Shown in pieces: positions 60,201-64,000 of a stretch of DNA of 64,000 bases. Numbering within the stretch: position 1 is the stretch's first letter; each line of letters starts with the position of its first letter. A program made the position numbers and the translations under genes. The DNA comes from Maylandia zebra (lineage: Eukaryota; Chordata; Actinopteri; Cichliformes; Cichlidae), in the NCBI RefSeq assembly GCF_041146795.1, contig NC_135173.1:68860251-68924250 (forward strand), written 5' to 3'. The notes beneath the pieces are model-generated. The model was not told where the DNA came from. It searched no databases and saw only the letters and a program-made list of their open reading frames with translations.

Positions 60201-63180
60201 AGTGTTGGTGTTATTCTGTGTTTTAGCAGTGTGTGTTAACGGTGCATGTTAGCGTGCGTGTCAGGTGGTCTGGTTCAGTTACGATTATAAAAGCATTATA
60301 AACCTTCAGTTTCTCACAGCGATCGTTTTAAGCTCCTGCAGAAGAATCCGGTTGTTTTTTGGCGATGCTAACCTCAGGGTTAGCTTACAGACTCCACACC
60401 TGCGTCTCTCCGTGTGTTTATGCTGCTGCAAGCCACCTTGCAGCCCACGTCTGACCCGGATCGTCCCTTCCTGCTGTTTATGACGTTCATCAGTGTCTTG
60501 CGTCAATGACATGCTCCTGCTGTCAGCAGTTTCATCACTCAATCTGACGTGCTTCCTGTTTCCTGCTCAGGGGGAGATTTCAGACTCTGGTCATGTCCAA
60601 ATTCATGGGCTGCATCCTCCTGTGGACCCGGCCTTCGCGGTCTACGTGGGCCGGGTCCTCAGAAGGTCGGGTAGGCCGGAAGTAAACGGCTGGGGAAATT
60701 GGACGGTCTCGCCTTCAGATTAGCGTCACCGCTGTCTCGGTGGAGTTTAATAAACTCAGCCGTCTGCTCCTTGCTATCTAAAATATAACAGGACACTGGT
60801 GTAAATTCTCGACCGTCTCACACTTCTGTTTGATCAGTTTTCTGTTTGACGTTTAGTCAGCTGTGTGAAAACCAAGGAGGAGGGGGATTAATAAAGTTTT
60901 ATTTTATCTAATCTAAGAACTTTAATCTCAGCCAAACCGATTTACTCACGAACAAACAAAACACTGAAAAAAGCCCAACAATAACATTTGTAGGTTGTCT
61001 AAGTGACTTATATATTACGTTTAACCCGAGCAGCGAAACTCCGCGGTGATCTGAAAATGATGTGCCGGGAGTTGTGCCGTTCTCGGCGGCTCTAGTGACC
61101 CTCGAGCTCCCGGCTAGCTGTCGAGCTGGTGGGTAGCAGACGCCTCTGAAAACGTCGAAGCAGTTTTGCAAATATGGGATATCTTGATAAACCGAGCAGA
61201 TATTTGATGTTTACACAGCTACTTTCTTGCCTGAAAATATGTTAAAAGTTTATTTTGTGACCCAGAAAGATTAGTATGAGTAATTTTAAAACTTAGTAGC
61301 GGCCGCCATTATTGGAAACTGGAGTTTGGCTGGGCCGCGCTATGAATTCTGGGATATGGTGGGCCACGAAGGACACACCGACCCATCTTTCAAATTCGGG
61401 GAAAAGGAGGACGCATTTGTCGGCTGCATTCGGAGGAGTCTACGAATTTGGACAGCCTTCCGCGCGTCGCTGTGACGTAATCGGTGTACAAATGCGGCCT
61501 CAGGAGGATGCAGCCCATGAATTTGGACACGACCTCTGTGTTCTTGTAGCAGAAGCACAGCGTCGGCCATCTTTGTGTTCAGGTGCCGTCATTGTGCTCT
61601 TACTCTGTTCTTCCTTCCAGCAGGTGGCGACGTCAGCCCGGTCCCTATTCGCTCCAGCAGCACCTTACCCACCCCCCAGCCCGGCAGCGCCCCCTCCACG
61701 CCCACAAACACCTCCAACAAGACCTCGTGCACGTCCACCGCCAATGCCGGGGAGGAGGAGCAGGAGCGAGGGGACCTCATCCACTTCTACAACAACGTGT
61801 ATATCAAGCAGATGACGCCCTTTGCTCTGAAATACTCGCCAAACTCGCTGTCTGCAGGGGTACGTGGACTGAGCTGGGAGCCATTTAGCTGATCAATAAC
61901 ATTATTGATTATTAATGCAGCAGCTTAGTGTCTGTGAAGCTGATGATGAGACTTCTGGACCAAACATTTAAACTTGACTCATTTTAAATCCAAGATGTTT
62001 AAATATCAATAAATGTCATTAAAAAGGCTCCAGCAGCACAAACACAGCCCAGGCGGAGGCTGACGGAGGCTGACGGAGGCTGACGGTTGGGCGTGACAGC
62101 ATCGTTCTCCTGACCTCTTTGTTTTTCTCATGCTCAGGTCGAGACCCCCCCTCTGTGTCCGTACCCTTCCGTGAGGACCGGCTCTCCCCGCCGGATGCTT
62201 CTGTCCAGCAAACACTCCATCTACATCTCGCCTCACAAGGCAGGCTCCGCCCCCTCACTGATGACCCCCAGGGAAAAGATTCACTACTACATCTGCAGCA
62301 GCCCCCCCAACGTAAGCCCCCACACGAGTCACTGCTCACGTTCACAGCAGCTATTTTATCCGTAACGACGTGTTGACGCCACGCTGTTTCTTCTCGTACG
62401 GAAACCAAACTGTTGCTTTCCTCGTGTGTCTGAAACGTTCTCATGATTTTAAAACCTTCAGTGGTCGATTTACACTCGGCTTCTCCCGCCGGCGCCGGCG
62501 CACGGCAGCGGCGGTTAGAAAAACGAGCGAGAGTCTGTCGTACCTCTGCGGTGTACCTGGGCTTCGTGATGCAGGCAGAGGTTAGAGGTCCGTTTATAAC
62601 TTCACATGATGTTCAAACAGTTTATTATACAGGATACAGTTTGGCTTTTCAAAATAAAGTGTTCCTCTGATGTTTTCTGGAGAAACTGAGCGTAAAACCA
62701 GCTTCCTGTCCCAACAACGGTCGTCTCGAGATGCTTCATCCTCTAACTTTATTTAAACAGGTCCATGTGAACGCGGACACAGGTTAGCTGTAGCTCATCA
62801 ATATTCAAGTGTTATTATTTAACATCTTTAAACAGGAAGTCAGATTATGGAGGGATTCCTGAAAGTACGATAAAATGGTCCCCCCTGCAGGACGCCGTCA
62901 TCACCCTGAAACAGTTTAACAAACGAGCTCCGAGATCAAAGAGTCAGGAGTCTGAGCATGTGCAGCTCAGCCCGACAGAGCTTTGAACACTAATCTGTGA
63001 CCTCTGACCCTTCAGCGTCTCCAGGAGATCAACAGCATGATCCGCACCGGAGAGACTCCGACCAGGAAGCGTGGCATGGCTCTGGAGGAGGGAGCCTCGC
63101 CCAAACGCGTCTGTCCCGACTCCAACGCTCTAATGCGCCGCCTGCAGGACGTCGCCAACGACCGCAGCTCCTCCCAGTGA
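52312..63180 (+). CDS. rbl2: Retinoblastoma-like pocket protein 2 (p130)
   Basis: Nuclear co-repressor that binds E2F4/5 and the MuvB core (DREAM complex) to silence cell-cycle genes in quiescence. Twenty-two coding exons, all in phase, give 1,074 residues (human p130 about 1,139). Exon starts: 52,312, 53,227, 53,749, 54,087, 54,473, 55,329, 56,055, 56,280, 56,530, 56,765, 56,950, 57,299, 57,582, 58,030, 58,248, 58,576, 58,858, 59,332, 59,502, 61,624, 62,138, 63,016. The N-terminal cyclin-like region (LHWLACALYVACR, NFPMISDDLVNSYHLL) is in exons 2-6, pocket A in exons 9-13 (residues about 355-583), the spacer in exons 14-16, pocket B in exons 17-21 and the C-terminal tail (RLQDVANDR) in exon 22. 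The spacer motif TVTANNGQTVTIPVQ identifies p130 rather than p107. The ATG is preceded by AAA in CpG-rich DNA. Intron 19 (about 2 kb) holds a minisatellite and a transposon. No defect seen. Confidence 0.96.
57217..57296 (+). repeat. (TG)n tract abutting the exon 12 splice acceptor of rbl2
   Basis: Nearly 40 TG units run to within a few bases of the acceptor TTGCAG|TG at 57,299, taking the place of a normal pyrimidine tract. Confidence 0.95.
59667..60263 (+). repeat. TGTGTTAGC-type minisatellite in rbl2 intron 19
   Basis: Units of GTGTGTTAGCG, GTGTGTTATTCT, GTGAGTGTTAGC and TTTTAGCAGTGTGTGTTAG are shuffled over about 600 bp. Entirely intronic. Confidence 0.93.
60594..61529 (+). mobile_element. 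Non-autonomous DNA transposon with 27-bp inverted repeats in rbl2 intron 19
   Basis: TGTCCAAATTCATGGGCTGC... at 60,594 is the perfect reverse complement of the sequence ending at 61,529 (27 bp including GCATCCTCC). Length 936 bp with no transposase. A shorter relative is at 46,420-47,009. The target duplication is unclear. It ends about 95 bp before the exon 20 acceptor. Confidence 0.8.
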
Positions 63181-63469
63181 CGCACGCAGACACAGACGGA
63201 GTGTTTTACTGTGAAGGAGCAGCTTCCTGTGTTTTAGTCGTATTTTCCTTTCTGTTTTTAACATCAATGTTTTAAATCTGTCGGTTTGGTCTTAAACTTC
63301 GTGGCGTGCGTGTTTCGTCTCCTTCGCTGTCCCATGTCTGTAAATACGTGTACAGAAGAGCAAAGAGAAGCTATTTAATGGAGCTCACAGCTGTAAGTTA
63401 AGTGCCTTTATTTTGTACTGTTTACATCCTGCAGGCGTTTCCTTGGTTACAGGCTCCTGATGTAAAAAC

Positions 63470-63522
63470 AATAAACTGTGTGAACTGAGCCGGCTCCCTC
63501 TGTCTATGTGAGCTGCAATAAA
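63470..63522 (+). terminator. rbl2 poly(A) signals
   Basis: AATAAA occurs at 63,470-63,475 and 63,517-63,522, about 290 and 340 nt after the rbl2 stop. Either could define the 3' end. Confidence 0.6.
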
Positions 63523-64000
63523 ACTAAGTGTGGAAAAGAAACCAGCAGCTGAGAGTAGGACGATGGGTGGAGACGCTGTTAGTGACATCAGAGAGGGGGC
63601 GTGGCTACAAAATGTTCAACATAACTCTGTGTTAGCTCGATCAACAGGAGTCCAGTCGGGGGTCTGAGCGTGCTCGTCAGACATTTTAAACCATCGCTGC
63701 AATCATCACGTGGAAGTTACCAGAATCTGAGAGATGAAACGCCTCTGCTCCAGTTCTCACTCAAACGGGGGACGCCGCTGACGTCTTCTGGCTTCACTTT
63801 ATACCTGTTCACGTCGTCTCCGACTGAGGACCCCAGTTTACCTCCCACAGTGAAAGAGTTCTGTGCTTAGGTTAGTCTCACCTGGCTTCAATCCCAGACC
63901 AATGGGCAAGCAGAGACTCAACGGACCAGTTGTGACCTCCTCAGCATCTGGACCATTCAAATCCTGACTTTGTCTTCAACCTGCTTGGTCTGTAGAAGGC
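63523..64000. other. Gene-free DNA downstream of rbl2
   Basis: No supported gene or repeat seen up to the window edge. A 66-codon open frame at 63,670-63,870 has no family features. Confidence 0.4.

Overview
The window is nuclear DNA of a teleost fish. It has GT-AG introns, two recognisable vertebrate genes on the + strand (an Iroquois homeobox gene of the irx5 type and the pocket-protein gene rbl2/p130), abundant fish-type transposon debris and very long simple repeats. All gene models were made by reading splice sites and phase by eye. Family names rest on remembered features of the families, not on a database search.

Layout. 1-8,209: TG repeats, a low-confidence single exon on the minus strand, and a 6 kb CACACCTGTCC minisatellite. 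8,210-15,963: irx5-type gene in three exons (11,685-14,214) and its flanks. 15,964-19,200: a G-rich GGGGAGG(A/G)CAGGA minisatellite. 19,479-41,369: a (CA)n tract split by about 20.5 kb of foreign DNA. 41,370-52,100: gene-free DNA holding a SINE, LINE tails, triplet repeats and a solo LTR. 52,100-63,522: rbl2 promoter, 22 coding exons and poly(A) signals. 63,523-64,000: no gene seen.

The centrepiece is the 20.5 kb insert (19,861-40,397). Its minus strand carries a 16-coding-exon gene (31,679 to 20,440) whose exons join in one open frame of about 1,243 codons with every phase matching. It encodes a KMT5A-like SET methyltransferase domain, six copies of a 24-residue segment made by tandem duplication of one 72-bp exon, a C4HC zinc-binding module, a C2H2 and a C2HC finger, a tyrosine-recombinase-like catalytic domain, an eight-copy heptapeptide repeat and a conserved-looking basic C-terminal domain. 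The insert ends in imperfect inverted repeats (18 of 24 bases) and a second inverted motif inside them, and similar CA microsatellite lies on both sides. I interpret it as a large tyrosine-recombinase transposon carrying a chromatin-modifying domain. It has itself been invaded by a hAT element, a TTAA-flanked MITE, LINE relics, and a solo LTR split by an inverted-repeat element that contains a truncated Copia gag-pol.

The two host genes are not known to act in one pathway. Their closeness (about 38 kb, no gene recognised between) fits the IRX/FTO/RPGRIP1L/RBL2 block of vertebrates in a contracted form, perhaps after the teleost genome duplication.
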